Positions 27,001 to 35,339 of a DNA stretch of 64,000 nucleotides are shown here, one piece after another; positions within the stretch are counted from its first letter, which is position 1; every line of letters begins with the position of its first letter. A program made the position numbers and the translations under genes. The notes under the pieces are model-generated. The model had not been told where the DNA came from. It did not search any database and saw only the letters and a program-made list of their open reading frames with translations. Origin of the DNA: an uncultured Planctomycetaceae bacterium (GTDB taxonomy: Bacteria > Planctomycetota > Planctomycetia > Planctomycetales > Planctomycetaceae); assembly GCA_943787265.1 (NCBI GenBank), contig CALSLT010000035.1:124001-188000 (forward strand). The letters are read 5' to 3'.

Positions 27001-29983
27001 TCGCCCTCAGCGACTGGACTCAGCACTTGTCGCCATTAGAAGAATCACGGGCCAGGAGGCTCGGTTCCAGTTGGAGCAGATCGACGCAAACGGCGCTCGC
27101 ATAGTCCCCACCGGAATGGACGCCGGGTATCCCGGTGGCGCAATGGGTAGTGGAAATCCCGGTGGCGACTCGGCCGGAATGATGGAGGACTACGGGGGTG
27201 GAGAATACGGTGGCGACGAGGAGTACGGTCAGGAAGCTTCTCAACAACACGCTCCTCGGCTTGTCACTTACAAAGGCAAGTCGTTCGCCGAGTGGTCTGA
27301 TCTTCGAGATGTATCCCTGGAGATACCACTTAATGACCTGCGCGACATCTTTCGTGGAGTTACGTTGCTGGCAAAAACGCCTGACGAAAGAACGGCTGCG
27401 GCAATTATTGCAAACGGCGTGTTTGGGCATGTCATTCGGCAACCGAAAGAACTGACGCCCGAATTAAAGAAGTTCCTCGTGACGACGATCGCAACATCGT
27501 ACTCGTACGATTGGGTGGGAGTGTTGACTCCGATCGAAGATGCCCTTGCACAGACCACTCCCGTACGTCAGGCGTTTCTACTGAACGAGCTTCTGATGCC
27601 TGTAGAAGAGACTGAATTTGGTTTTCGACTTCAACCAAGAGCGTTCAGTCGCAAAGTCGTAGCAAGTTCGCAGTTCCCCAACGCGTACAACGACCTCGCC
27701 GAAAACTGGGACAAGCATCCCTCAGTTCTTCAGGAAGCGATCCTGCAGACTGAAGCTCACCTGCCAGGGCTCGGGCAAAAGAATTCAGCCCAACTTCTAA
27801 CTCGGCTGGTCAAAGAAGCGTACGACGCTGCGACGGCGGACGAAGCATCGGCGGCAGCAATGACCGAGCAGCAAATGAAGGCGGCCTTCGTCCTGGCCGT
27901 GACGAAGCCAAAGAATGCCGAGGTGCAACAGCAGCTCGAAAAATTGCTCTCAGAGGTGCTAACAAAGCCGCACATTCTTCGGCGACATCCACGCGTTCAA
28001 GATGATGATTCCGAGTTTGCTGACACTCCAACTCCTGCCAGAACGAGACCGACGACGATGCGTGATCTCGACGCCGATCGACTGCACGCTGCGGTCGCTC
28101 TGAAGCTGGCCTGCGGAGATTCGCTCAGCGAAGAAACCGCTCGCCAGTTCGCCGAGCTGATCGTTCAGGACACCGAACGTCATGAAGTCGGAACGTTTCG
28201 AATCGTCTCCCCGCCAAATGTCCCGACGCCTAAACGAACGCCTTCGGCGTTCGACAGAATGGACAAATACTCCGACGAGGGCGCAGCCGGCTACGCGCCA
28301 TCCGGTGGCAGCGGGTCCCCAAACATGGCAGGCGGCATGCCTGGTATGCCGATCGCTTCAAACGGTTACTCTGGTAGTGGGCCCCGCATTGTTTCCGCTG
28401 CCAGGTACCCTGATGGAGCTTTAATCTGGAACAAGAATAAGGGATACAGCGCGGACCACGGAGAATTCAGTCGTCGACTGTTGATGATGCGGCTGCTTCT
28501 GGAAGCTCCACCGCAAGACTCCGACGTCCGGAACGAAATCGGCGAGCAGCTCGCCACGACTCTACTCAAGAGGTATCCCGAGGGCTTTCTGCCTGCTCCG
28601 CGAGACGTGAATGGAAACGCCAGCGTGTACGATCTGATTGAAACGGAATTTCGGTCAGGAGTCCGATTCAGAAAGCGTCCACGGACAAATAAAGAAGATC
28701 TTGAAACAGCGAGATTTATCGACACCGCATCTGCAGTCGTCTGGAACTACCTCCCCGATGACCGCAGGATGCAACTCCATAAAAATCGAGTCGCTGAACT
28801 TCAGGCCGCTCAGGTCGCCGCCACCAGGCCAAATAAACTCTACGACGGCCGCACATTCGAAGAATGGCTAACCGTCATCGCCACCGAACGAAGCCCGAAA
28901 CGTCTGGGCGAAGCAGTTACCGCCGTGGCCGTGCTCGGGAAAGACGGCCGTGACACTGAAGCAGCCAACGCGATTCTTGGTTGTCTGGCTTCATTCAAGT
29001 GTGACTCTATCAACAAGAGTGATCCCAATGTCGAACTGACTCTCGCCGTCCGCCAGGGACTTTTCGAGTTAGACGAAGAGGTGCTTATGCCGGCAGTGGC
29101 CAACACAATTCGCACCGGTAATTCCAACCAGCGACGATTCTTCTTCAAACTAAACTCGACGTGGCTGAAGATCCGGCTGAACGACGATAGCCCTTTGCTA
29201 AAAACTCAAAAGGTCAGTGCATTTGTCGCAGCAACACACGACGCTGAAGGCGAAATCCGGCAACTGGCCACCGCATTCCTGGCTCCGCTGATCGTGGCCG
29301 AAGGAGTACTGCTCGAGGCATCCGACGCTGACAAAGTGCGAGATCGCCTTGTCGAGTTGCTTGCTGACAAGTCAGCTCAAGTCCCCGCCGCAGTCTGTCT
29401 CAGTAAAATAGCGCCAACGACAGAAGGTCTGTCTGAAGTCCTGGTCAATGAACTAAACAGACTTTCCAACCAGAGACTGCCTGATAAAACGTATCGCCTT
29501 TGCGACGTCCACTGGGCACTAAGAACGCTGATGAAAGAACCGAAACTCCAGGATGAACTGCACGGGCAGTTGATCAAACAGCTCGATAAACTTGACCAGA
29601 ATCACGACCAATGGCTGTATCACTCGGTTCATCAAGAAATCCATTTTACATCCGGTTCTTTGCTCATCGAGACGCTGCTTGAATACCAGCAAAACCTTGG
29701 CACCAAATCGCAATCGTTTCCCATTCTGTTACGAAAACTCGCAGGACCGAAAGACGAGCCTGCCGCAACTAACAATCCGTTACCTGCTGAAGCCTACCCA
29801 AAAAATGTTATCGGAAGGTCATATTCGCAAATCCTAACGGACGGCTACACATACCCACTGGCCATCTCGACGTTCTCCCATTTAGTGCACACGACGGTGG
29901 CCAAGGATGTCAATACAGCGGCAGCAAAGTGGGCGTTGCAACAACTTGAAAAGAGTTCGCCACCTGAAAAAGCCGATGAATAA
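24020..29983 (+). CDS. Giant membrane Ser/Thr protein kinase with three C-terminal repeats
   Basis: Protein of about 1987 residues. The N-terminus (CPDRDDLRSFHLG, then DHLNDCQSC) resembles the zinc-finger anti-sigma fold. A Pknb-type kinase domain covers about residues 116 to 385: P-loop GELGEGGMGTVY, Lys in VALKLL, catalytic loop HRDVKPSN, DLG in place of DFG, and MAPEQ. One transmembrane helix (MLVPMILLAGIVIWI) sits near residue 451. The remaining 1500 residues are outside the cytoplasm and contain three related modules, each opening with GK/GR-(T/S)-F-x-E-W (near 25891, 27276 and 28849). Gly-rich linkers separate them. TTG at 23960 opens the frame, but ATG 24020 matches the conserved N-terminus. 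It is probably coupled to the ECF sigma factor just upstream. The ligand is unknown. Confidence 0.9.
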   Translation: MVTSICPDRDDLRSFHLGMLDERRELEVLDHLNDCQSCEDTVANLEGTSDSLVVAVRGSVSSEPLASAAENDEDRPALQQALAEIEGFIDPPSPSQQPSGANGTEAASPVFERIRDYELLGELGEGGMGTVYRARHTRLDRQVALKLLPARRLRDNAAVARFEREMKAIGRLDHPTIVRATDAGDVDGTHFLAMDYVEGIDLSKLVRLVGPLDVASACEIVRQAAIGLDYAHQQELIHRDVKPSNLMLTLRGEVRILDLGLALFGAASEALDELTTVGQLMGTLDYMAPEQGDNSHDIDARADVYSLGATLFKLLTATAPYDSPGTRTPLAKMKALATIDAPSVAERRSELPTELVAIVDRALLRDVDDRFASANELADALIAFCEGHVLSDLAECGRDLALREDEKVLQPPTLPPFVQKAEIPGSPANVTQAAEHGSRPRGIGRRIATWMLVPMILLAGIVIWIQTDNATLVVESPSGDIPIEIRTGGEFHSNETLSVGKNELTIRSGTYEIVLPNEYDSLKVENNVFTLERGGEWIARISKKDHVDQPEDPDKNSTDVTKQTFIGSLPTLQDVDPGLRAAPPGSSPNGSIPGASGFPPGQPGVATLTTSKVTKDSGTLVFSGKTFEEWQRSVLTERNPVELRNAVEALCILGRKNRDAEAASTVLHVVDAYPCKLDNGGNDPQLVASAIRYLRTLDPPSITPAVATAARNGGTNTRALILKFLAAVNGGPEILIPYVGEGESLAAQLRQSIEIRDALIDIFAELKPDNRLRAFDLIVENLDEDDPNSTLVTFLDSCSRNENPGRIELVAARRLTDLKPSTRLADVFLTYLENQNEAQLQQTAQRSGLGGSGVTNWWSYESEAWLGLATLGRLASGSAGRIAKLIDNVPDSLAKPQTIYLMASPSRVKTRFEIHRQLLPIEILAIIGSRAKSTVPAINNVLKTLTGVAPSPQGDYGFDGFREKLVLERIIGQDARLGVPSPDALTPDVEQIRDRPQRLDSALVAIRRITGQEARFQLEQIDANGARIVPTGMDAGYPGGAMGSGNPGGDSAGMMEDYGGGEYGGDEEYGQEASQQHAPRLVTYKGKSFAEWSDLRDVSLEIPLNDLRDIFRGVTLLAKTPDERTAAAIIANGVFGHVIRQPKELTPELKKFLVTTIATSYSYDWVGVLTPIEDALAQTTPVRQAFLLNELLMPVEETEFGFRLQPRAFSRKVVASSQFPNAYNDLAENWDKHPSVLQEAILQTEAHLPGLGQKNSAQLLTRLVKEAYDAATADEASAAAMTEQQMKAAFVLAVTKPKNAEVQQQLEKLLSEVLTKPHILRRHPRVQDDDSEFADTPTPARTRPTTMRDLDADRLHAAVALKLACGDSLSEETARQFAELIVQDTERHEVGTFRIVSPPNVPTPKRTPSAFDRMDKYSDEGAAGYAPSGGSGSPNMAGGMPGMPIASNGYSGSGPRIVSAARYPDGALIWNKNKGYSADHGEFSRRLLMMRLLLEAPPQDSDVRNEIGEQLATTLLKRYPEGFLPAPRDVNGNASVYDLIETEFRSGVRFRKRPRTNKEDLETARFIDTASAVVWNYLPDDRRMQLHKNRVAELQAAQVAATRPNKLYDGRTFEEWLTVIATERSPKRLGEAVTAVAVLGKDGRDTEAANAILGCLASFKCDSINKSDPNVELTLAVRQGLFELDEEVLMPAVANTIRTGNSNQRRFFFKLNSTWLKIRLNDDSPLLKTQKVSAFVAATHDAEGEIRQLATAFLAPLIVAEGVLLEASDADKVRDRLVELLADKSAQVPAAVCLSKIAPTTEGLSEVLVNELNRLSNQRLPDKTYRLCDVHWALRTLMKEPKLQDELHGQLIKQLDKLDQNHDQWLYHSVHQEIHFTSGSLLIETLLEYQQNLGTKSQSFPILLRKLAGPKDEPAATNNPLPAEAYPKNVIGRSYSQILTDGYTYPLAISTFSHLVHTTVAKDVNTAAAKWALQQLEKSSPPEKADE

Positions 29984-30092
29984 GCGAGCCAAGTCGCGTT
30001 GCCGGGGACTTCGAAAAGCGTTTAGGCTCCGCCCCTCGCAATGGACTGCCGGCTGAATTCACATTTGAATCTCGACATTCGAAGGGCCGGAC

Positions 30093-30317
30093 ATGGACGT
30101 TCGCCAATTGCTGCTTAGTTGTCTGGCTGCTTCGCTTCTTTGTGGGTGCACCGTCAGCGGCTCGAAAGATGCCACCTGTGAAAAAGACACGTCGGTCAAC
30201 ATCGGCCCACTCATCGGACTGATTGGAATGGCTGTCGACGGGGACGACAAGGACGACTACGAGCACTTCTTCGACGACCACAAGTGCAATTGCAAATGTA
30301 AGAAGTGCAAGCACTGA
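30093..30317 (+). CDS. Small lipoprotein with Cys-rich tail
   Basis: Peptide of 74 residues that I do not recognise as a named family. It has a hydrophobic n-region and a lipobox LLCGC, so it should be lipid-anchored after signal peptidase II cleavage at Cys19. A short hydrophobic stretch (IGPLIGLIGMAV) is followed by an acidic segment (DGDDKDDYEHFFDDHK) and a C-terminus CNCKCKKCKH. The tail pattern C-x-C-x-C-x2-C with a final His looks able to bind metal, but this is inference. A GGG-rich ribosome site lies at good spacing. It follows the giant kinase on the same strand. Confidence 0.7.
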   Translation: MDVRQLLLSCLAASLLCGCTVSGSKDATCEKDTSVNIGPLIGLIGMAVDGDDKDDYEHFFDDHKCNCKCKKCKH

Positions 30318-30345
30318 TCGATGTTGAGTTTGGCGGGTGAGCAAT

Positions 30346-30388
30346 GCCCACCAATGATGCCAAAGTTATTCTGCGAACCTTGGTGGGC
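30346..30388. repeat. Inverted repeat GCCCACCAA / TTGGTGGGC
   Basis: A perfect 9-base inverted repeat with a 25-base spacer lies between the small lipoprotein and the convergent radical SAM gene. Each arm is also part of an imperfect palindrome (GGTGAGCAATGCCCACC and a GGTGGGCGGTGCC version). It could act as a bidirectional terminator for the two convergent genes or be a dispersed repeat; no T-tract is seen. Confidence 0.45.
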
Positions 30389-30420
30389 GGTGCCCCCTAC
30401 AGGCTTCACGACATCAGCGT

Positions 30421-31506
30421 TCAGAACAGACGAAGCTGCCCCGACGATGGCCTGGGCGGTCGAAAGCCGGAACAGTCGAGTCGATCGATGCCTCGGTCGA
30501 GACCGTGTTTTGCCGCGAAGATTCGGAAGGTCTGTGAGATTTGTTCGGCGATTTGACCGGAACCTCGCTGCCGACTTCCAAAACTGGCGTCGCTCATGTT
30601 GCCCTCACGGCACGAACGAATTCTAGATTCGACACGTTCTTGATCGAGCGGTCGAACCCGGGCAAGCCAGTCCTCGAATATCGGCCGCACGGCCAGCGGC
30701 AAACGCAGCAACGTCCAGGAAGCCTGCTTCGCACCGGCTTCGGAGGCCGCTTGCAGGATCGCCGGAATCTCGCTGTCATTCAGGCCGGGAATGACCGGTC
30801 CGATCAGCACTGAAACTGGCACGTTAGCGGATGCCAGTTCTGAGATCGCTCGCAGTCGAGCGTCGGGCGTGCTGGTTCGAGGTTCCATCGTGCGAGCCAG
30901 TTCGGCGTCGAGCGTCGTCACGCTCATCGCAACGGTGATCACGCGATGCCTGGCCATTTCGCTCAGCACGTCCAGATCCCGAGTCACCAGTGCATTCTTT
31001 GTGACCATGCCAATCGGTTGCCGAGCTTCGGCAGCGACTTCCAGACACTGTCTGGTCAGTCGGTATTCTCGTTCAATCGGCTGGTAACAATCGGTGATCC
31101 CTGAGAACGCGATGAGCTCCGGATTCCAGTCGCCGCGTGCCAGGAAGTCGCGGAACAATTCTGGAGCCCGTTCCTTCACAAAGATTTTCGACTCAAAATC
31201 CAGGCCGGCGTTGAGTCCCAGGTACTCGTGCGTCGGCCTGGCGTAGCAGTACGAACAACCGTGAAGACAGCCTCGGTAGGGATTCAGGCTGTAGTTGAAG
31301 TTCAAATCCGGGCTGTCGTTTTTTGAGACAATGCTGCGTGAGTCGTCCGGCAGATATTGCGTCTTCAGAGTCCGCAGGTCTTCGAGGTATTCCTCGTCGT
31401 GCTCAACATGCTCCAGATCGGCCTCTGCATGCACTTGCCCGAAACGATTCGGAGGGCTGGCGTGAGCACCTCGACCTTTCGCTTCTGGACGTTGCTCGCC
31501 GCTCAT
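30421..31506 (-). CDS. PA0069-family radical SAM protein
   Basis: Radical SAM protein of 361 residues related to the spore photoproduct lyase-like Rv2578c/PA0069 group. The iron-sulfur motif is CLHGCSYCYAR, a CxxxCxxC set, preceded by NFNYSLNPYRG. Downstream blocks FSGITDCYQPIEREYRLTR and IGMVTKNALVTRDLD are family hallmarks. The frame extends upstream to 32124, but that extension overlaps the plus-strand gene at 31675. The ATG at 31506 gives a normal-length protein. The reaction is not established; the family is cytosolic. It is divergent from the secreted protein gene at 31675, with a 168-base spacer. Confidence 0.9.
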   Translation of the reverse strand: MSGEQRPEAKGRGAHASPPNRFGQVHAEADLEHVEHDEEYLEDLRTLKTQYLPDDSRSIVSKNDSPDLNFNYSLNPYRGCLHGCSYCYARPTHEYLGLNAGLDFESKIFVKERAPELFRDFLARGDWNPELIAFSGITDCYQPIEREYRLTRQCLEVAAEARQPIGMVTKNALVTRDLDVLSEMARHRVITVAMSVTTLDAELARTMEPRTSTPDARLRAISELASANVPVSVLIGPVIPGLNDSEIPAILQAASEAGAKQASWTLLRLPLAVRPIFEDWLARVRPLDQERVESRIRSCREGNMSDASFGSRQRGSGQIAEQISQTFRIFAAKHGLDRGIDRLDCSGFRPPRPSSGQLRLF

Positions 31507-31674
31507 GAAAAGTGCCTTCGCTGGAGTTTCCTCGACGTGTTCGTTCACACAATCGCCCGACTGACTGATGGCTGACCCGTACGGACTTGCGGCAAAGGAC
31601 AATTCTCTCTCCACTATGCCGCTCTGCCAACACAGATGCGGCCGCAACATCGCCATCAGACACGTGAGAGTGTA

Positions 31675-32805
31675 ATGCCAATCAAGGTTCTCGCAGCATC
31701 GATATCTCTTTCTGCAATCCTGTTCGTTCTGAATTCTTCCACTCAGGCGCAGGATGAATGGGAAGTGACCGGTGCGGGCGAGGCGTCGCTGGCAAGCGGG
31801 CTGGAATGGCTTGCTCGGAACCAGGGACCGCAGGGAAATTGGGAATCGAATGATCTCGGCCTGGTCGGAATGGGTGCGCTGGCGTTTCTCGCCGATGGTC
31901 ACCTGCCTGGGCGAGGAAAGTATGGAGACGTTGTCGAACGCGCGCTGGATTATGTGATCCGAAACGCTCAGCCATCGGGGCTTCTGAACATCGCCGACCC
32001 TCAGCGAGACATGTACAACCACGGCCTCGCGACTTTCGTGCTTGGCCAGGCTCATGGCATGACAAATGATAAACGCATCTCGGGCGTGCTTGAGCAGGCG
32101 TTGCGACTTATCGCGAATACACAATCACGCGACGGAGGATGGGATTACCGGGCTCGGCGTCAGAATTACGGACACGATTTAAGCCTCGTCGTCATGCAGG
32201 CCAAGGCTCTGCGAAGCGCCGTCGACAGCGGGCTGGAAGTTCGCAACGACGTGATCCAACTTTCGATCCAGAGCGTCCGGCAGAAATACAAGGCAAAGAA
32301 CGGAGCACGCAGCCTGGACGATCCAAAGATCAAAGAAGGCCCCGGACAGTTTACTTACGACGGGCACAACGGCACGACCGCTATGGCGGCGGCAGGCGTC
32401 GTCTGTCTTCAGGAGTTTGGACAGTACGACGACTGGCGAATTCCCAAGAATCTCGACGTGCTGTCTGACGCGGTGAAAGATCTGAAGGCTCCGCGTCAGG
32501 GCGACGGTCGAGTTCCGTTCGACGCTTACACGCTTTACTACGTGGGGCAGGCTCTTTACCAGGTCGGCGGCGCGTCATGGAAAGACAGCTACCCGACACT
32601 GAGGGATCAGCTTATCACTGCTCAGGTGCGCAAACCGAGCGATCCTGGCGAAGATGGATCGTGGCGGGATCCTCGCTACGTTACTGGAGGCAAGCCTTCG
32701 CGGTTGTTCGGAACGTCCGTCGCCTGCTTTATTCTGGCGATTCCTAACCGTTACCTGCCGATCCTTCAGGAAGGCAAAATCGAAAGCGTTCGCAAACGCT
32801 TCTGA
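31675..32805 (+). CDS. Secreted prenyltransferase/squalene cyclase-fold repeat protein
   Basis: Exported protein of 376 residues with a signal peptide (IKVLAASISLSAILFVLNSS, ending TQAQ). The body has alpha/alpha-toroid repeats (ASGLEWLARNQGPQGNWE, ALDYVIRNAQPSGLLN, ALRLIANTQSRDGGWDYR) as in squalene cyclase and prenyltransferase beta subunits. The DXDD catalytic acid motif of squalene-hopene cyclase is not visible and a signal peptide would be odd for it, so enzymatic cyclase activity is unlikely. Planctomycetes carry many such proteins with unknown roles. ATG 31675 is preferred over the upstream 31636 because of the signal peptide and GAGAG site. Confidence 0.82.
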   Translation: MPIKVLAASISLSAILFVLNSSTQAQDEWEVTGAGEASLASGLEWLARNQGPQGNWESNDLGLVGMGALAFLADGHLPGRGKYGDVVERALDYVIRNAQPSGLLNIADPQRDMYNHGLATFVLGQAHGMTNDKRISGVLEQALRLIANTQSRDGGWDYRARRQNYGHDLSLVVMQAKALRSAVDSGLEVRNDVIQLSIQSVRQKYKAKNGARSLDDPKIKEGPGQFTYDGHNGTTAMAAAGVVCLQEFGQYDDWRIPKNLDVLSDAVKDLKAPRQGDGRVPFDAYTLYYVGQALYQVGGASWKDSYPTLRDQLITAQVRKPSDPGEDGSWRDPRYVTGGKPSRLFGTSVACFILAIPNRYLPILQEGKIESVRKRF

Positions 32806-32822
32806 CAAGGGCGGAGCCCTTG
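32806..32822 (+). terminator. Hairpin directly after stop codon
   Basis: CAAGGGC and GCCCTTG form a perfect 7-bp stem with a GGA loop starting at the base after the TGA stop. No run of T follows, so termination is possible but not proven; it could also be a repeat-derived 3' end structure. Confidence 0.4.
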
Positions 32823-32886
32823 ACACGATGCGAGCTACCGCTCGAAAACCACTATTCGCCCCGCGCCCTCGCTGAGCTGACCTTAC

Positions 32887-34059
32887 ATGATCTGGCTGCA
32901 TCTGCTCTGGTTCGCGATCCTCTCGATCGGCAATGCCGAGGTTCTGGTGACCGTCGTCAACCGGATCCACTCGTCGAAGATTCGCGAGCCGCGGCTGCGA
33001 CACGTCAGACATTTTCATGACCTGTTAATCCCTCTGTGGCCTTCGTCGTTAATTGTCGTGATTGGCTTTACCAGTCCCGGTGTGCTGTTTAACGAGGTTT
33101 CTCCAAGCGAGGTCTGGCAAGGCCTGCCACTCGTTGTTCAAGGCTGGATGACCATCTGCATGGCCGGCTTCGTCGGATTCAGCTGGTCTGTTATTCGATA
33201 CTGGACCTATCGACCGCCGCGGCAACAGACCGAGCTTTCGTCAACGGTTATCGACTTTGAAGCCGAACTCGGCAGCCGACCGGTAGGCGATGGTCCGTAT
33301 GCGTCGCTGCTCGACTTTCCAGTCAACGATTGTTTCAAAGTTAAATTCACCGAGCGAACGTTCCAGCTCGACCGTCTCCCGAAAGCGTGGGACGGGCTTT
33401 CCATCCTGCACATGACTGACCTGCATTTCACCGGGACGATTGATCTGCCATTCTTTGAGGCGGTATTCAACCGAGCCGCTAAGTGGGACTACGACATCGT
33501 CGTGATTACCGGCGACATTCTGGACTCGGAAGAGTTATTCGACTGGCTGCCCAAAACTCTCGGACGACTGGACGCACCGCTCGGCAACTATTTCATCCTT
33601 GGCAATCACGACTGGGGCCTAGATTCTGACCGAATCCGCCAAGCGATCAGCGATCTTGGCTGGAGAAACGTCGCGGGAACTCTGCAAACACTCGAAATCG
33701 CTGGAAAACGGCTGGCAATCGGAGGTTCCGAGCGCCCCTGGATGGGACGACATCCGTCATTTGATGCCGTCCCAGACGACATTTTCCGACTCCTGCTGAG
33801 TCATACTCCGGACAATCTCTCATGGGCTCGGCGTCAGCGTGTCGATCTGATGCTCGCAGGCCACAATCACGGGGGGCAGGTTATTCTTCCGGGTATTGGA
33901 CCTGTGTATTCACCAAGCGTCCACGGATGTCGATATTCTTCCGGAGTATTCAGTTCCGATCCAACGTTGCTGTTTGTCGGCCGAGGTTTGTCCGGCAAAC
34001 ACCCTCTTAGAATCGGAGCAACTCCTGAAGTGTGCCGAATCGTTCTGAAATCGACCTGA
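32887..34059 (+). CDS. Membrane-anchored metallophosphoesterase
   Basis: Calcineurin-like phosphoesterase of 390 residues. Three hydrophobic segments occupy the first 110 residues (WLHLLWFAILSIGNAEVLV; LWPSSLIVVIGFTSPGVLF; MTICMAGFVGFSWSVI), so it is membrane-bound. The metal-binding motifs of the family follow in order: DLHF, GDILD, GNHDW and the late GHNHGGQ. These supply the two-metal site. The layout resembles YkuE/YaeI-type enzymes, some of which act on phospholipids such as UDP-diacylglucosamine, but the substrate here is not shown. Start ATG at 32887 has only a weak ribosome site. Confidence 0.9.
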   Translation: MIWLHLLWFAILSIGNAEVLVTVVNRIHSSKIREPRLRHVRHFHDLLIPLWPSSLIVVIGFTSPGVLFNEVSPSEVWQGLPLVVQGWMTICMAGFVGFSWSVIRYWTYRPPRQQTELSSTVIDFEAELGSRPVGDGPYASLLDFPVNDCFKVKFTERTFQLDRLPKAWDGLSILHMTDLHFTGTIDLPFFEAVFNRAAKWDYDIVVITGDILDSEELFDWLPKTLGRLDAPLGNYFILGNHDWGLDSDRIRQAISDLGWRNVAGTLQTLEIAGKRLAIGGSERPWMGRHPSFDAVPDDIFRLLLSHTPDNLSWARRQRVDLMLAGHNHGGQVILPGIGPVYSPSVHGCRYSSGVFSSDPTLLFVGRGLSGKHPLRIGATPEVCRIVLKST

Positions 34060-34186
34060 TTTTGCCAGCCAGGTACGACAACTTTGCTGTTTTCGAATTC
34101 TGCAGTTCCCACTATTAAGCGTGATGGATGTCGAGGATGAAGGAAGTTACCTCGAACACAATCAACACAAGCGTGGGAATCAAGCA

Positions 34187-34345
34187 ATGCGTGGACGCAT
34201 CAGTTTCCTTGTTGTAATTCTGGCTGCTACGGCTGGCTGCCAGATGGGGAATTTTTCCCTGAAATTAAACCGGGATCACGTCATTCCGCTCCCCGAGGTC
34301 AACGTTTTACCCGAGCAGTCGGAACCTGAAATTCTGGATGAGTAA
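34187..34345 (+). CDS. Short lipoprotein, hypothetical
   Basis: Predicted lipoprotein of 52 residues, not a family I recognise. ATG 34187 gives a basic start (MRGR), a hydrophobic core and the lipobox ATAGC, then a short tail rich in Pro and acidic residues (IPLPEVNVLPEQSEPEILDE). The frame is open to 34121 but that extension breaks the signal. A second small lipoprotein gene follows after 50 bases. Confidence 0.55.
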   Translation: MRGRISFLVVILAATAGCQMGNFSLKLNRDHVIPLPEVNVLPEQSEPEILDE

Positions 34346-34395
34346 ATCTCAGGCGTGACGATGCGTAAACTCAAACTTTCCGTTCAGGAATTCTG

Positions 34396-34725
34396 ATGAC
34401 ACCTTCAGTTTCGAGGATTTTGTTGATATTTGCCGTTGGTCTGACAATTGGCTGTCAGAGCATGGGAGGACAGCGAACCTCCGCCGTCAGCCCAACGCCC
34501 AATACTGTGCAGACAGTCAAGGCTGATTCCCGCTCGACTGACCGCAGTTCCATCGTCCTGTTGAGTGGCGACTTGCAACCATCCGAAGATCAGGCCGCAG
34601 TGGCATCGCCAGACCAGAGCCTCTGGTCAAAACTAAGCAAGCCGACGCGATTCCTGCTCCCGAGGACCGACACCGAGTCCGCAAAAACGCTGGAAACTCC
34701 ACAGGGACTAGACGACGGGTTCTGA
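34396..34725 (+). CDS. Small lipoprotein, hypothetical
   Basis: Predicted lipoprotein of 109 residues. The N-terminus SRILLIFAVGLTIGCQSMGG carries a lipobox TIGC. The remainder is Ser/Thr/Pro/Gln-rich and low in complexity, with no domain I recognise, as expected of a surface or periplasmic linker. AGGA lies at good spacing upstream of the ATG. It probably shares a transcript with the 52-residue lipoprotein. Confidence 0.65.
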   Translation: MTPSVSRILLIFAVGLTIGCQSMGGQRTSAVSPTPNTVQTVKADSRSTDRSSIVLLSGDLQPSEDQAAVASPDQSLWSKLSKPTRFLLPRTDTESAKTLETPQGLDDGF

Positions 34726-35015
34726 ACTCCGCCTTCTGACGTCGGGGGATTCTTCGCGAAGTGAACGAGAATCCGTCACATATCGTATACCGACGGCATG
34801 CCCATGCTTCTCAATGCCGCAAATCGATAGCGTATCCCCTTGGCGGCGACCGAGCAGACCGTTCCGGCCTGGTTAACTGGAAAGGTCGCAATGTATTACG
34901 GTCGTTACGCCGCAGGTGGCATCTGACGATTGCCGCAATTATCATCAGCCGGCAACAGGAATAAAATTGGTCACAACCACGATTCATCACCCCTTGGCAA
35001 AGAGAGATTGATTCT

Positions 35016-35339
35016 GTGCAAGTAAAAGTCTCGAGTCGACACGGCACCGTTCGCCCCGAAGCCCGTGAGCACATTACGACCAAAGCAGAAAAGTTACTCA
35101 CCTACTTCGAACGCGTGACAGAAATCTCCGTTACCGTTGATTTTGAGCACGAAAAAGCTGCCGTTGAAATCCTCGTCGACACCGAACACAAGCACGATTT
35201 CGTCGCCAGCTCAGAGGGTGACGAGGTGAGTTCAACCTTTGACTCAGCCCTGCACAAAATGGAACAACAGATCCGAAAATACAAAGAAAAGCTTCAGAAT
35301 CACCGTCGCGACACTCCGATGAGTGGGCCAACTGACTGA
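35016..35339 (+). CDS. hpf: Ribosome hibernation-promoting factor (HPF/RaiA)
   Basis: Short HPF/YfiA-type protein of 107 residues that binds the 30S decoding region and silences ribosomes in stationary phase. Family features are the start MQVKVSSRHGTVRPEAREHI, KAEKLLTYFERVTEISVTVDFE and the positively charged C-terminal helix (MEQQIRKYKEKLQNHR). It lacks the dimerising C-terminal domain of long HPF. A GTG start at 35016 has GAGAG upstream. It stands ahead of PTS IIA, HPr and Enzyme I, recalling the rpoN-hpf-ptsN cluster of Proteobacteria, although no rpoN is in the window. Confidence 0.93.
   Translation: MQVKVSSRHGTVRPEAREHITTKAEKLLTYFERVTEISVTVDFEHEKAAVEILVDTEHKHDFVASSEGDEVSSTFDSALHKMEQQIRKYKEKLQNHRRDTPMSGPTD

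Noticed and set aside
30541..31087. Plus-strand frames inside the radical SAM gene
   Set aside because: They are shadows of the minus-strand gene, which has strong family motifs.
34726..35015. Possible sigma-54 promoter before hpf (TTGGC-type motif)
   Set aside because: The spacing and the GC element of a -24/-12 promoter are not convincingly present.
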